Shown here piece after piece: positions 44,750 to 54,294 of a stretch of DNA of 64,000 nt. Made by a program: the position numbers and the translations under genes. The DNA lies in assembly GCA_021029095.1 (NCBI GenBank), contig JAJOHG010000007.1, positions 1,054,001-1,118,000 on the forward strand, in the 5' to 3' direction. The number at the start of each line of letters is the position of its first letter. Positions within the stretch are counted from its first letter, which is position 1. This stretch comes from Phellopilus nigrolimitatus. Its lineage: Eukaryota > Basidiomycota > Agaricomycetes > Hymenochaetales > Hymenochaetaceae. The notes beneath the pieces are model-generated. The model was given only the letters and a program-made list of their open reading frames with translations. It was not told the DNA's origin and made no database searches.

Positions 44750-47128
44750 ATGTCCGAGAACAGAACGCTTCATCGCGTTATTCGTCGTGTCGCGGGATGG
44801 GCTGTCTGGTCGTTTTTCTCCGAGGTACACATCATCGGCGAAGAGAACGTGCCGAGGAACGGGCCCATGATCGTGTCCGTGTTTTTTTATTTTATCTGCG
44901 AAGCGACTGACGGTGCTTTAGAGTCGCGACACATCATAATATGATGCTCGACCCAGCCATTCTTTGTGGGTCAATTTACGTTTCTTTGATCTGTAGCTAA
45001 ACGGACGTTGCAGCTTCGTACTTTCCTCACGAACGCATGCTAAATTACTGGACGAAGGCCTCGCTTTTCGCGAACCCGGTGCTCAAATACGTCCTACTGA
45101 GCTCTGGAAACATTCCCGTCGCCCGCAAGAGCAAGGACAACCAAATTCTTTTCAAGGGCACGTTCGACGTGCTTGCGCGTGGAGAAGCAGTCGCGCTCTT
45201 CCCCGAAGGCACGAGCTACACCGAGCCGCGCATCATGCAGGTCAAGGACGGTGCGTCGTGGAGTGCGCTGGAGTACATGAAGTGGGCGAAGGAGAATCCG
45301 GACAAGGCGGCAGACAAGGACGTTGTGGTCGTTCCCGCGGCGATCGTGTATACGAACAAATCCAAGTACCGAAGCGAGGTGAGTATATTTACGTCGCTTC
45401 AGGAGAAAAGCTCTTAAGATCTCCTGCAGGTTATCATTGAGTGAATTTTCTCACATTTCTTATCTCTGGCATCGAGACTGATGTGGGACAGGTTTGGAGA
45501 GCCCATCTCTTTGACGGAATATGAAGGCCAATTCCTTTCCTCGGTCGAAGGGGAACCTCGGGCGGCTGTCAAGCACCTCACCCAGCGCATAGAAAGCGAT
45601 CTCACGCGCTTGACCATAAATGCGCCGGATTGGTGCGTCAACTCTACTCTTTTGTACGTCATAATTGAATGTACTATACAGGGACACGTTGTACGCCGCG
45701 CGAATGGCGAGATCTCTGCTTTGGGAGAAGAGCAAGTCCATCAATCTGGACGAATTTGTAAACATTTCGCAGACGTGAGCTGCCTCACCTTCTCGTTTCA
45801 TGCATATTCACCTCTGACGCGTTACAGTCTCGTCGACCTCTTCTCGACACCTGACGCGACGGCAAACATGACGCACGTCCGCCGCCGGCTGCTCGAGTAC
45901 TACTCGCTCCTGCAGTCCTCCAAGCTGACTAATTCAGCCCTGTCCGCGCTCCCACTACCGAAGACGCTCGATCCGCGGCGCGCAGAGCCGCTCCCGTCGC
46001 GACTGCGCACGCTGCTGCTGCTCCTGCGTGACACGCTATCCGTACTCGTCCGCTTACCGTTCTTCCTGTTCCCGCTTCTTGTGCACCTTCCCGCGTATCT
46101 CGCGAGTCGCTGGGCCGCGCGCCTCGTCGAGGACGAGGAAGAGACGCAGGCGCAAAACAAAGTAGTGATTGGCTTGCTTTTGTTGGTCTTGATCTACCCC
46201 GCCGCGTTCTTCTTCCTGTGGGCGCTACTTTGGTACACGCCTATAGGCGCGCTCGTGGCAGCAACGATAGTGTGGCTGTTTGCGGTTTATCATAATAAGC
46301 TGATCGACGGTGAGAGAAATTTCGAGATAGCCGAACCAAGCTGATTGTCAAACTTTGCAGATAATTATGAACAGTAAGTTCTGGTGATAAAAATGAAATC
46401 GATTGACTAACGATTGCCCCAGTGCAAAACAATTAATAGCCGTCTGGCGTGTACTGGTCGGCGTATGGGCGCCAAAGAAATCTGAATTGTCGATGGCCGC
46501 GTTGCAGCAGTACACCACCCCGAAGACGCCACCAATAAGCCCGTGGATCGACAAGGCGAAATCTAAACTGACACAGCCCGCTTCCCCTCCAAGTCCGACC
46601 TCCGCCGCTTCCCCTGTTCCCTCGAGTTCTAATTCTTCACCATCCACGTCCGCCACATCGCTGTCGCCGAAGCCTCGCTCGCGCAAACGCCGGCCGCCGA
46701 CGCGCCGCCTCGTGCGTCACGTGCTGCGGGCGCGTGCCGAGGCGACCCGCGCGCTTGCGTCGTTCTTTCACCAGCTCGAGAACGCGCCGGACGGGAAGCG
46801 CGTTCTCGCATCCGCGCACCTCGCGCGGCTGTTCGGCGGGATCGATGCGCCTGCAGCGCCAGCGACGCCTGCGCCGGTGCCAGCGCCAGACTCGGCGGGT
46901 GCGCCGCAAGTGCAGGCACAGGGCTTCCGCTACGCACGCGAGGTCGTTGCTTATCTGCGCGAGCGCGGCGCAAAGATAGCAACACTCGAGGCGCAGATCG
47001 CGGACGACTACTGGGCGGCGACGGCCGCGCTGAGCAGCGACGGTGAGGGCGAGGGTGGTGAGACGGAGTACAGCAGCGACGCGCGAGACGGCGAGGATCT
47101 GGTGTGGGTCCCGCCCGTGGTCCAGTAG
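44750..47128 (+). CDS. Glycerol-3-phosphate/dihydroxyacetone-phosphate acyltransferase, Sct1/Gpt2-like
   Basis: ER membrane enzyme of the first step of phospholipid and triacylglycerol synthesis: transfers acyl-CoA to glycerol-3-phosphate (family knowledge). Nine exons: 44750-44874, 44922-44965, 45014-45378, 45430-45440, 45492-45632, 45682-45774, 45828-46309, 46361-46373, 46423-47128; 659 residues, all phases fit. Exons 4 and 8 are micro-exons of 11 and 13 nt. Motifs: ATHHNMMLDP (the H-x4-D acyltransferase box), LSSGNIPVARK, ALFPEGTSYTEPRIM, VVVPAAIVYTNK and FGEPISL. The middle part has two or three membrane segments (LVRLPFFLFPLLVHLP, VVIGLLLLVLIYPAAFFFL). The Ser/Pro-rich, basic C-terminal region ends with an acidic cluster. 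Yeast Sct1 and Gpt2 are ~740-760 residues, so the length is close. Confidence 0.9.
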
Positions 47129-47424
47129 CATCTGGGACACGGGGTTGGATGCTCGCTTAATGTGTTTTGATATGCCCAAATGTTGTCATGAATACTTTAT
47201 ACCCAGTTTTAGTAGACGACTTACGAGCTGTGAAAGGATCTCTTGAGTTAATATAATGTGCGTCGTTGATGAGACAAGAAAGCTCGAACTTTTAGTCAGT
47301 GTATGCAGGCGACATAAGTTTTGCCCTTCTATGGTGCTTCGCTCCCGACGAAAGTACAGGAGAATTCAAGAATAATTTCCATTATGTACAATCCTAAAAC
47401 GTTCAAGCTCGGAGCCTCGTTACG

Positions 47425-47690
47425 GACACGCAAAATCAAAATCGCGGACGAGACTACATACACAAATTAAGTGTGAAAGGGGAAGAAAAGCACATCTATC
47501 ATACATACATATCATAATCTCGGGATATATATACGCTCTCGCATGAATCAGTCAACACGTCTCGAAGAAAAGCGAGGGGGGAGTGAACGGAGGGTCATTT
47601 TTATAAGGCGCGTTTCAGCCGCTCGAGGATGAGGAAGATGAGGAGATCGTTGTCGCCTGCGGACGTGTCGCGCAAACAGTAGTAATGCCT
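47425..47690 (-). pseudogene. 3' fragment of the mitochondrial carrier gene, copy 2 (shortest)
   Basis: Minus-strand copy of the carrier's last coding bases (LLIFLILERLKRAL then a stop) and its 3' flank. The flank matches 30,895-31,080 and 55,780-55,965 (ACGAGACTACATACA, ATCATAATCTCGGG, CTCGAAGAA). It is more diverged than the other two copies. Confidence 0.65.
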
Positions 47691-47742
47691 TAATATGAGG
47701 TGCAATAAGCTGCCGACATTGCGTGAACATTGTTTAATCTGC

Positions 47743-47745
47743 TTT

Positions 47746-47777
<32 letters not shown>

Positions 47778-48150
47778 TGGCGCAAAGTCGCCTTTGCATT
47801 TCTCTTAGGCCCCGCTCGGCTGCACGAGTTAAAAAACTTTTAGCAAACTTTTGGCGGTCCAAAAGTTAGCTAACTCGTGCAGCCGAGCGGGCCCTAACTT
47901 TGCAGCCGAGTGGGGCCTTAGTCTCTGTAACTAGTGTCCTTTGCATGCAGTACAAACAAACTGATTTTGCTTCTGCCGCAATAATGATGGAAATGCTATC
48001 TATCCCATATCATGGCTGTGACCCTCTAGTGTTGTGTGCTTTCTTTACTTCTGTCAAGTTAGCTAAACAGAGTTAGCTAACTCGTACAGCCGAGCTAGCC
48101 TAAGAGAAATGCAAAGATGACATTGCGCCAAAGAAAGAAAGAAAAGTAAT
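47743..48150. mobile_element. Foldback/MITE-like element with long inverted arms
   Basis: The left part (CTTTCTTTCTTTGGCGCAAAG through TTTGCATTTCTCTTAGG and CTCGGCTG(C/T)ACGAG) reappears in inverted orientation at ~48078-48145. Arms are about 70-80 bp and ~85% alike. A second, tighter palindrome lies at 47806-47831/47871-47896 (26 bp, one mismatch) around AAACTTTTAG. The left tip is a TTTC microsatellite. No transposase frame, so a non-autonomous element; no target duplication was found with confidence. Confidence 0.6.
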
Positions 48151-48228
48151 CATCAAATGAATTAACTTGCCACACAATGGCAGAATTCTGCAATGCTAAA
48201 TATTCTGCAAAGTTAAAGCAAGACACTA

Positions 48229-48236
48229 TAAATTTG
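48229..48236 (+). promoter_or_regulatory. TATA-like box before orphan gene 48301
   Basis: TATAAATT about 70 bp upstream of the ATG at 48301, just right of the foldback element. Confidence 0.4.
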
Positions 48237-48300
48237 TACAGGACTTCCAGTTGTCAGAACAGAAACATACACAAAAACACAAGGTAAATTGTACAGACAC

Positions 48301-48768
48301 ATGTCAGTCTTGATTGTTTCAGCTCTGATTGTGAAATTCAGAATGGCATCTCAATTCCACCCCTTGGCTTGGTCTGTCTACGCTATCAGAGGGTACAAGG
48401 CACCAGGACATGATGTAAACATGAACATGGGAATATTGGTTGTAATGAGCCAAAACAGCACATTCTACCCATGTGAATTTGAGGGTGAATCCTACAAATT
48501 AGGTGATCGCATTGACGCCAATATTAAGTCAGTGAGTTTCAAAGAAGCCGTCAAGTTCAATACAGGAGAACTGTATATTACAACGATTAATAATATCAAT
48601 CTAGACATGAGACTTGACTATGATGTCCCTGTCGTGGATAGACAAGTGGGTACAGAAAGGGAATGGTTTAGAGTTTACGTAGCCAAAGTTCTTCCCCGTA
48701 TTACTACAAACCATCGAACTGCAGAAAGAGTTAATCGTGAGCTGGATGATTTATGCCGTGTAAAGTAG
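48301..48768 (+). CDS. Orphan AT-rich small protein
   Basis: A 155-residue frame of unknown function; start chosen at the first ATG after a TATA-like box. The N terminus (MSVLIVSALIVKFRM) is mildly hydrophobic. The body alternates beta-like stretches (YAIRGYKAPGHDVNMNMGIL, YPCEFEGESYKLGDRIDANI, GELYITTINNINLDMRL) and ends in a basic helix. Base and codon use are clearly more AT-rich than in the conserved genes of the window, and it sits between a foldback element and a retrotransposon, so it may be a young or transferred gene. No domain is recognised. A random open frame of this length is not excluded. Confidence 0.45.
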   Translation: MSVLIVSALIVKFRMASQFHPLAWSVYAIRGYKAPGHDVNMNMGILVVMSQNSTFYPCEFEGESYKLGDRIDANIKSVSFKEAVKFNTGELYITTINNINLDMRLDYDVPVVDRQVGTEREWFRVYVAKVLPRITTNHRTAERVNRELDDLCRVK

Positions 48769-48941
48769 ATTTACCGTACAAATATGCACATAGCCGTCTT
48801 TTTGTGCGTTTACTACGGGTTTCACAATATACTTAGATTCACACCGCTTTGTTGTTGCACTCGAAATTCCCAAATTCCAATACTAGTATTCAACCATCTG
48901 ACAAAAGGATAAGTCTGGAGCTGTCAAATATATTAAAGATT

Positions 48942-49501
48942 TGTAGCTTGGTGAGACAAGTCCGCGCAACGGCCTTACAGTAGTACACCTAGTACGAAGT
49001 AAGCTCAGTCGTTTGCGCGGTGTGCGAACGTCTATTCATATAGCAAACTAACCTAGTACGAAGTAAGCTAGTTTAATGTAGTAATAAGTAAAAGTATAAT
49101 AGAAACGTTATAATGTCCGAAAGCTCACCTCAGTCGTTTGCGCGGTGTGCGAACGTCTGAGGTGGCCATAAGAATAAAGAAGCCTTTTATACTAATGGGT
49201 TTTCTGGCTGCGGAGAGCCGCTTTTACGATACGGAAAGAGGGGGAACGATAAAGGGAGATAAAGACACATAAATGATGAGTAAATAACTATCTATCTCGG
49301 CACTGTAAAACGAGGGGGCTCGGACAACGAGCGGGGGTGGTGTGCGAGTGGCGCGCGGGTGAACCGAGATCGCGGGCCAGCCAATCGCGGTCCAGTGAGC
49401 CTCGGGTTCGCTGAGCCGAGACGATGCGCTCGTGACCTCGCCGCCCGAGCACGCAACCGGTGCGCACTCGGCTCGGGACTCCGCCGGCTTGGATTCCAAC
49501 A
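48942..49501 (-). repeat. LTR (3' LTR of the copia element)
   Basis: 560 bp, TG..CA ends, same sequence as 54295-54854. Contains short internal repeats (CCTAGTACGAAGTAAGCT twice, GTCGTTTGCGCGGTGTGCGA twice). Confidence 0.95.
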
Positions 49502-49515
49502 CTCCCCCTCAAGCC
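49502..49515 (-). other. Polypurine tract of the copia element
   Basis: On the minus strand a purine-rich run containing GAGGGGGAG directly abuts the 3' LTR, the expected site for plus-strand priming. Confidence 0.7.
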
Positions 49516-51206
49516 GAGAGGAGTCCGAGCGCGGCCGCGAAGTGCTTCACCTTGAACGAAGGGAGCGGCTTCGTGAGCGCGTCGGCGACCATGTCGGCGG
49601 TCGGGCAGTATGTCAACTTGATTGAACCGTTTTCGCAGACCCAGCGCAGGAAGTGGTAGCGTATGTCGATGTGCTTCGTGCGCGCGTGGTATTGGTGATC
49701 CTTCGTGAGGGCGATGGCGGACTGGTTGTCAGAGAAAAGAACAGTCGGTCCGTCGATCGGCTCGAAAATTTGCATGATGAGCTGGCGAAGCCAAATCGCC
49801 TCCTTTGCGGCATGCGTCGCCGCGACGTACTCGCTCTCGGTCGTCGAGAGCGAGACTATCTCCTGTCGTTTAGAGTACCAGGAAACGGCGCCGCCGTCAA
49901 TCAAAAATGCATTACCTGAGATTGCGCGCCGGTCCTCCTGCATGCTCCCATCCGCATCCGCGTACCCCTTCATTCCACCATCCCCCGCGTCTCCAATCCC
50001 TCCGTATGTGAGTCGGAGTTTGCGCGAGCCCTTCAGGTAGCGGAATACCCGCTTTACGGCTTCCCAATGCGCGGGTCCGGGGTCGTTTGAGAAACGCGAC
50101 AGTAGCGTCACGGCGAACGCGATGTCCGGCCGTGTCGCCATCGCCGCGTACATGAGTGATCCAAGCGCTTCGCGATACGGTACGCCGCGCATCTGGGCGT
50201 GGTCCTGCGCGGTCTTCGGGCCCTGTGTGCTGTGGAGGTGCAAGTTCGGGTCCATCGGCGATGAGACGGGCTTGAGTTCCTCAAAATTGAAACGGCCGAG
50301 GATTGAGTCGATGTATGATGATTGCGACAGCGAGAGTGTTCTCGCGTCGCGGTTTCGTTGGACCTCGATCCCCAGCAGCCAGTGCAGAGACCCTAAGTCC
50401 GTAACTTCGACGTAGCGAGACAGGCCGGCCTTGAGTGCGGACACGAGAGAGCTGGTCGTGGCAGCGATCGTGCAGTCGTCGACATGCACGACGACAATAG
50501 TCACGTCACGCCCATCGTGACGGAAAAACACAGCTTGGTCCACGTCACAGCGTGTCAGTCCAAGCTCGTCGACGAATATCCATGTCAACTTCTGGTACCA
50601 CCTCCGTCCACTCTGCTTCAGCCCATACAAGGTCTTCCGCAACCTCAAGACTCTTGTTCCCGCGTCGCGCGGCGCATATCCGGGAGGATGCCGCATGTAA
50701 ATGACCTCACCCGGCTCTAGCTCACCGTTAAGGTAAGCACCCTTGATGTCGACTTGCTCGAGCTCCAGGTCCAATCGCGCGGCCATCGCGAGTGTCGCGC
50801 GGATGGATGCGAGCTTCGCGACAGGCGCGAAGGTGTCGAAGTAATCGATCCCCGGCACCTGGCTGAATCCCTGCGCGACAAGTCGAGCTTTGCGACGGAC
50901 GACGTTTCCGGCCGCATCCTTTTTGATCTTGAAGACCCACTTTGACCCGACAACGTTGGCACCCGCCGGAGGCTCCTCCAGCACCCACGTACCAGCCGCC
51001 CGAAGTGTCCCCAATTCCTCATTCACCGCGCGCTCCCATTCCGACCATTCCGGCAGGCGTTTCGCCTCCGCGAGCGAGCGCGGCTCGAGTCCCTCGGCCT
51101 CTTCCATCGCGGCCGCAAACTCATATTCGACGTCGTAATCGTCTTCCTCCACTGCCAGGTTCGCGGCCTCCTCCTCCTGATCAACATACTCGCGCAATGT
51201 GCGCAT
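49509..51206 (-). CDS. Copia pol, C-terminal part: reverse transcriptase and RNase H (out of frame with gag-pol)
   Basis: A 565-codon frame. It contains WVFKIKKDAAGNVVRRKARL, VAQGFSQVPGIDYFDTFAPV, VDIKGAYLNGEL and the catalytic VVHVDDCTIAA (the YVDD-box equivalent). It goes on with LGIEVQR, MYAAMATRPDIAFAVTLLSR, the RNase H part (GYADADGSMQEDRRAISG) and LFSDNQSAIALTKDH near the end. This is the RVT_2 type of copia elements. In relatives it is fused to the integrase in one polyprotein; here the frame differs from the upstream ORF by 2 mod 3, caused by the tandem duplication at 51258-51591. There is no separate start of its own that looks used. Confidence 0.92.
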   Translation of the reverse strand: MRTLREYVDQEEEAANLAVEEDDYDVEYEFAAAMEEAEGLEPRSLAEAKRLPEWSEWERAVNEELGTLRAAGTWVLEEPPAGANVVGSKWVFKIKKDAAGNVVRRKARLVAQGFSQVPGIDYFDTFAPVAKLASIRATLAMAARLDLELEQVDIKGAYLNGELEPGEVIYMRHPPGYAPRDAGTRVLRLRKTLYGLKQSGRRWYQKLTWIFVDELGLTRCDVDQAVFFRHDGRDVTIVVVHVDDCTIAATTSSLVSALKAGLSRYVEVTDLGSLHWLLGIEVQRNRDARTLSLSQSSYIDSILGRFNFEELKPVSSPMDPNLHLHSTQGPKTAQDHAQMRGVPYREALGSLMYAAMATRPDIAFAVTLLSRFSNDPGPAHWEAVKRVFRYLKGSRKLRLTYGGIGDAGDGGMKGYADADGSMQEDRRAISGNAFLIDGGAVSWYSKRQEIVSLSTTESEYVAATHAAKEAIWLRQLIMQIFEPIDGPTVLFSDNQSAIALTKDHQYHARTKHIDIRYHFLRWVCENGSIKLTYCPTADMVADALTKPLPSFKVKHFAAALGLLSA

Positions 51207-54200
51207 TCCTCGCGGAACGGCGCCATCACGGCGCCAATGCGACGGCGCTCCCTCTCCGGACTCCAGGCGCTTAAGATAAGCCGATGGCGCGCGAACTCGC
51301 CGTTCGCGCGGCTCTTGTGCTTCCGCCGGAAGATGAGACGCTGCTGGTCTCTCCGGGGCCGGTTGTGGCTGTTCCGCTGGCGGATCGCTCGCTGGTTCGG
51401 CGGGATCAGCGGATCCTTGGGGATGGACTCCAGGCGCTTAAGATAAGCCGATGGCGCGCGAACTCGCCGTTCGCGCGGCTCTTGTGCTTCCGCCGGAAGA
51501 TGAGACGCTGCTGGTCTCTCCGGGGCCGGTTGTGGCTGTTCCGCTGGCGGATCGCTCGCTGGTTCGGCGGGATCAGCGGATCCTTGGGGATTTTCAGCGG
51601 GTGGTGGCTGCGTCGACGGATTTTCGGCGGGCGGTGTCGCTGTCGGTGGTGAGTTTTTCGATGTCGTTTCGTTCTCTACTCCACCGTCAAGTTCCTCCCC
51701 CTCGAGACGACTCGAAATGTCTCCGGGGTCGAAATATACATTACGCTCGACACTGATTGTCTTCTTTTCCGGCCAAAAAATCCTCTGCCCGTTTGAGGTC
51801 TTATCGAAACCCATCCACCGGCCTTCACGCGCGCGCGGGGCGAGCTTAGAGCTCGTGTCGTCGTGCACCCAGCACTTGGATCCCCAGACACGCAGTCCAC
51901 GAAGATCGGGTTTCCGCCCGGTCATCGCTTCGTGCGGCGTCTTGTCTTTCAGCGCGCGGGTCGGGGTTCGGTTCTTCAACCAAACGGCGTGTCCAGCCGC
52001 CTCCGCCCACAAAAACTTCGGCATCCGGCTCGCGTGCAACATCGCGCGGACCTTCTCAAGTATCGTCCGGTTTAGCCGCTCCGCGACGCCATTGTGTTGC
52101 GGAGTGTCGTGAACGGTAAGTTTTTGCTTCGTACCTTTACTATTCAAATACATGACAAATTCTTTGCCAGTGTATTCGCCGCCACGGTCCGAATGAAGGA
52201 TTTGGACCTTCGCATTCATCTGGGTTTCGGCCCAGGCCTCGAAATGACGGTAAGAACGAAAAACGTCGCTCTTTTTCTTCAGCAGGTATAACTTCGTCAC
52301 GCGCGTCGCATCGTCCGTGAATGAGACATAGTAGTGTCGCCCGCCAAGCGAACGAGTCGGCGACGGTCCCCAAACATCGCTATGGACCTCGCCTCCGAAT
52401 TGCGCAGCGCGCTCTCCGTCTCGTTCACGTGCGATCATGCGGCGCGTCGCTTTGCCGTATACGCAGGACTCGCAGAGTGTCGGCGTCGGTCCAGACGTGT
52501 CGAGGCGCAACCCCGTAACCCACCCATTGCGTACTAATCTTTCCGCAACCTTAGGCGAAATATGGCCCATGCGAGCGTGGAGCTCCATGAGGCTCAACGT
52601 CTCCTCGGCCGCATTCGCTGCGTCGCGCAGCGTCGGGTCGGCCGACTCGTGAGCAAAACGATACAGGCCTTTACTGGAGCGCGAAACCTCGCCAATGCAA
52701 CTCCCGGCCGCGTCGCGGAGAACACACTTGTTCCCGCCGAAAACTGCGAAGTAGGCCGCGCGATCGAGTGCGCCGACAGACACGAGCGTGTATCCGACTT
52801 CGGGGGAATAAAGAACTTCGGTAAGCGTTAAATTTGTCGGCGTCTCGCCATTCGGGAGTTGAATGGCTAAGTCTCCCTCTCCCATAGCGTGGAATGTCTG
52901 CTTGTTTGCGGCGTGCAAACTCTTCGGCGGTGTCTCGACGAAGTTCGTGAAGTCTTCACGGTACGGCGAGATATGGCGCGTAGAGCCCGAATCGAGGATC
53001 GCGCGACGCGCATCGTCGCTTTCGCGAAGGTGAATAACCTGCGCGATCTCTTCTTCGTCGCTATCCTCTTCGCTGACGTCGCTTTCGGGGTACGAGCTCG
53101 AAAGCTCGTCGTCGTCGCTGTCCTCGTCATCGGACCAAAAATCGGCCGGTTCGCTGGCCTCACTGTCGGACAGGTCAATGAGATCGGGCATCGAGCCCGT
53201 CTCATCATCTTCGTCATCCTCATCATCCGACGAGTCCCAGGCCGCGTTACAGCAGTCCCAAACGCCATCCGAGTCCGAGCCCGAGTCGACAGCCGCATTC
53301 GCGCTGTCCTTCGGCTTCTCCCTGTTCGACGGCTTCCTCGGCTTCGGGCACTTCGCGCGGAGGTGCCCGGTCTCGCCGCAGTTCCAGCAAGCTCCGCGCG
53401 GCTTCGCGTCGCTTTTTGGCTTGCCTTTCGGTGGTGTACTAACATAGAGTGCTTCGTCCTTCTCTTTAGGTCCACGTGTGGGCTCCTTCCGCTTCGCGAG
53501 TCGCTCGCGCTTCTGGCGGTCGGCCTCGTCTGATATAATGTGGATCAAGACCTCAGGATCAACTTCGCGGAGCGAGGCGGCCTGCGCGTCGGTGAGCGGC
53601 TGGGCCGTAATTGACGCAACGTTTCGCGCCGCGATCTCCGCTGAGGTTAGCTGCGCGGACGCGAAGGTCGCCAGCCGGTTCGGAATTGCGGTGATGATTG
53701 TCGAACGGAAATCCTTGTCGGAGATCTCAACACCCGACTGCGCCAGCGTCTCGCGGCGCATACGCAAGTCACTCAAGAACTCGCGGACGTCGGCATCCCC
53801 GGGGCATCGTGTCTCGAGGAATTCAGTACGTAGCGAAGTCTGCGCGAAGGCCGACTTCGACGTAAACTCACGTACCACTGCGTTCCAGCGCGCGGTACAA
53901 TCCGCCAAGTTTCCGACTTGAATAAGGGTCGAGTCGGCGAGGCGCTGAGACAGTAAGTACATCGCGATGTCTTCGTCTTTGTCCCAGGTCTCACGGCGTG
54001 CGTCAAGGTCGTCATTCGGATCGGCCTGACCATTCGCCACTGCAGCAGTAGCGACAGCAGCAGCAACCGGCTCGGGGCGCGTCGACGATCCGTCAAAGTG
54101 CCCCCACTTTCCTTTCGCCTTCACGGCGGCCTGGAAACGCATCCGGTAGATAACCCAGTTCGCTCCACTCGTCGCGAGCTTCGGAACGGAAGTAGGGAGG

Positions 54201-54220
54201 GTGTCGTGCGAGCTAGACAT
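51023..54220 (-). CDS. Copia gag-pol, N-terminal part: gag, protease, integrase
   Basis: The frame of 1,065 codons starts at 54220 (MSSSHDTLPTSVPKL). Gag region with ANWVIYRMRFQAAVKAKGKW and the zinc knuckle CWNCGETGHLRAKC near residue 280. A very acidic Ser/Asp/Glu stretch follows. The protease motif is ILDSGSTRHISPY. The pre-integrase domain has LHARMGHISPKVAERLV and CESCVYGKATRR. The integrase core has VHSDVWGPSP, FTDDATR, LHSDRGGEYTG and HNGVAERLNRTILEK, giving the D-D-E triad. After the Pro-rich linker the frame enters the duplicated 167-bp unit twice and then reads out of frame to its stop. The last ~60 residues are therefore nonsense. Confidence 0.92.
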   Translation of the reverse strand: MSSSHDTLPTSVPKLATSGANWVIYRMRFQAAVKAKGKWGHFDGSSTRPEPVAAAVATAAVANGQADPNDDLDARRETWDKDEDIAMYLLSQRLADSTLIQVGNLADCTARWNAVVREFTSKSAFAQTSLRTEFLETRCPGDADVREFLSDLRMRRETLAQSGVEISDKDFRSTIITAIPNRLATFASAQLTSAEIAARNVASITAQPLTDAQAASLREVDPEVLIHIISDEADRQKRERLAKRKEPTRGPKEKDEALYVSTPPKGKPKSDAKPRGACWNCGETGHLRAKCPKPRKPSNREKPKDSANAAVDSGSDSDGVWDCCNAAWDSSDDEDDEDDETGSMPDLIDLSDSEASEPADFWSDDEDSDDDELSSSYPESDVSEEDSDEEEIAQVIHLRESDDARRAILDSGSTRHISPYREDFTNFVETPPKSLHAANKQTFHAMGEGDLAIQLPNGETPTNLTLTEVLYSPEVGYTLVSVGALDRAAYFAVFGGNKCVLRDAAGSCIGEVSRSSKGLYRFAHESADPTLRDAANAAEETLSLMELHARMGHISPKVAERLVRNGWVTGLRLDTSGPTPTLCESCVYGKATRRMIARERDGERAAQFGGEVHSDVWGPSPTRSLGGRHYYVSFTDDATRVTKLYLLKKKSDVFRSYRHFEAWAETQMNAKVQILHSDRGGEYTGKEFVMYLNSKGTKQKLTVHDTPQHNGVAERLNRTILEKVRAMLHASRMPKFLWAEAAGHAVWLKNRTPTRALKDKTPHEAMTGRKPDLRGLRVWGSKCWVHDDTSSKLAPRAREGRWMGFDKTSNGQRIFWPEKKTISVERNVYFDPGDISSRLEGEELDGGVENETTSKNSPPTATPPAENPSTQPPPAENPQGSADPAEPASDPPAEQPQPAPERPAASHLPAEAQEPRERRVRAPSAYLKRLESIPKDPLIPPNQRAIRQRNSHNRPRRDQQRLIFRRKHKSRANGEFARHRLILSAWSPERERRRIGAVMAPFREECAHCASMLIRRRRPRTWQWRKTITTSNMSLRPRWKRPRDSSRARSRRRNACRNGRNGSAR
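51258..51591. repeat. Exact 167-bp tandem duplication inside copia pol
   Basis: Units 51258-51424 and 51425-51591 appear identical (CTCCAGGCGCTTAAGATAAG ... GGATCCTTGGGGAT). 167 is 2 mod 3, and the offset between the two pol frames is exactly what one extra unit would produce. Confidence 0.9.
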
Positions 54221-54280
54221 GAGTGGCGAAAATTGTGTATGTTGTACAAAATAAAATTTCGGCTTCGCTCAGTGGCTAGC

Positions 54281-54294
54281 CAAGGCTCATAACC
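54281..54294 (-). other. Primer-binding site, half-tRNA (initiator Met) type
   Basis: Directly inside the 5' LTR. The plus strand reads AAGGCTCATAACC, which equals the anticodon arm of eukaryotic initiator tRNA-Met (GGCUCAUAACC, anticodon CAU). The element RNA would thus pair with an internal part of the tRNA, as in Drosophila copia, and not with its 3' end. Confidence 0.7.

Noticed and set aside
47744..47780. TTTC microsatellite as an independent feature
   Set aside because: It forms the left tip of the foldback element and its short mirror copy is at the right tip, so it was annotated as part of that element.
49359..49625. Plus-strand frames over the copia element and its LTRs
   Set aside because: They are antisense shadows of the pol frame and LTR.
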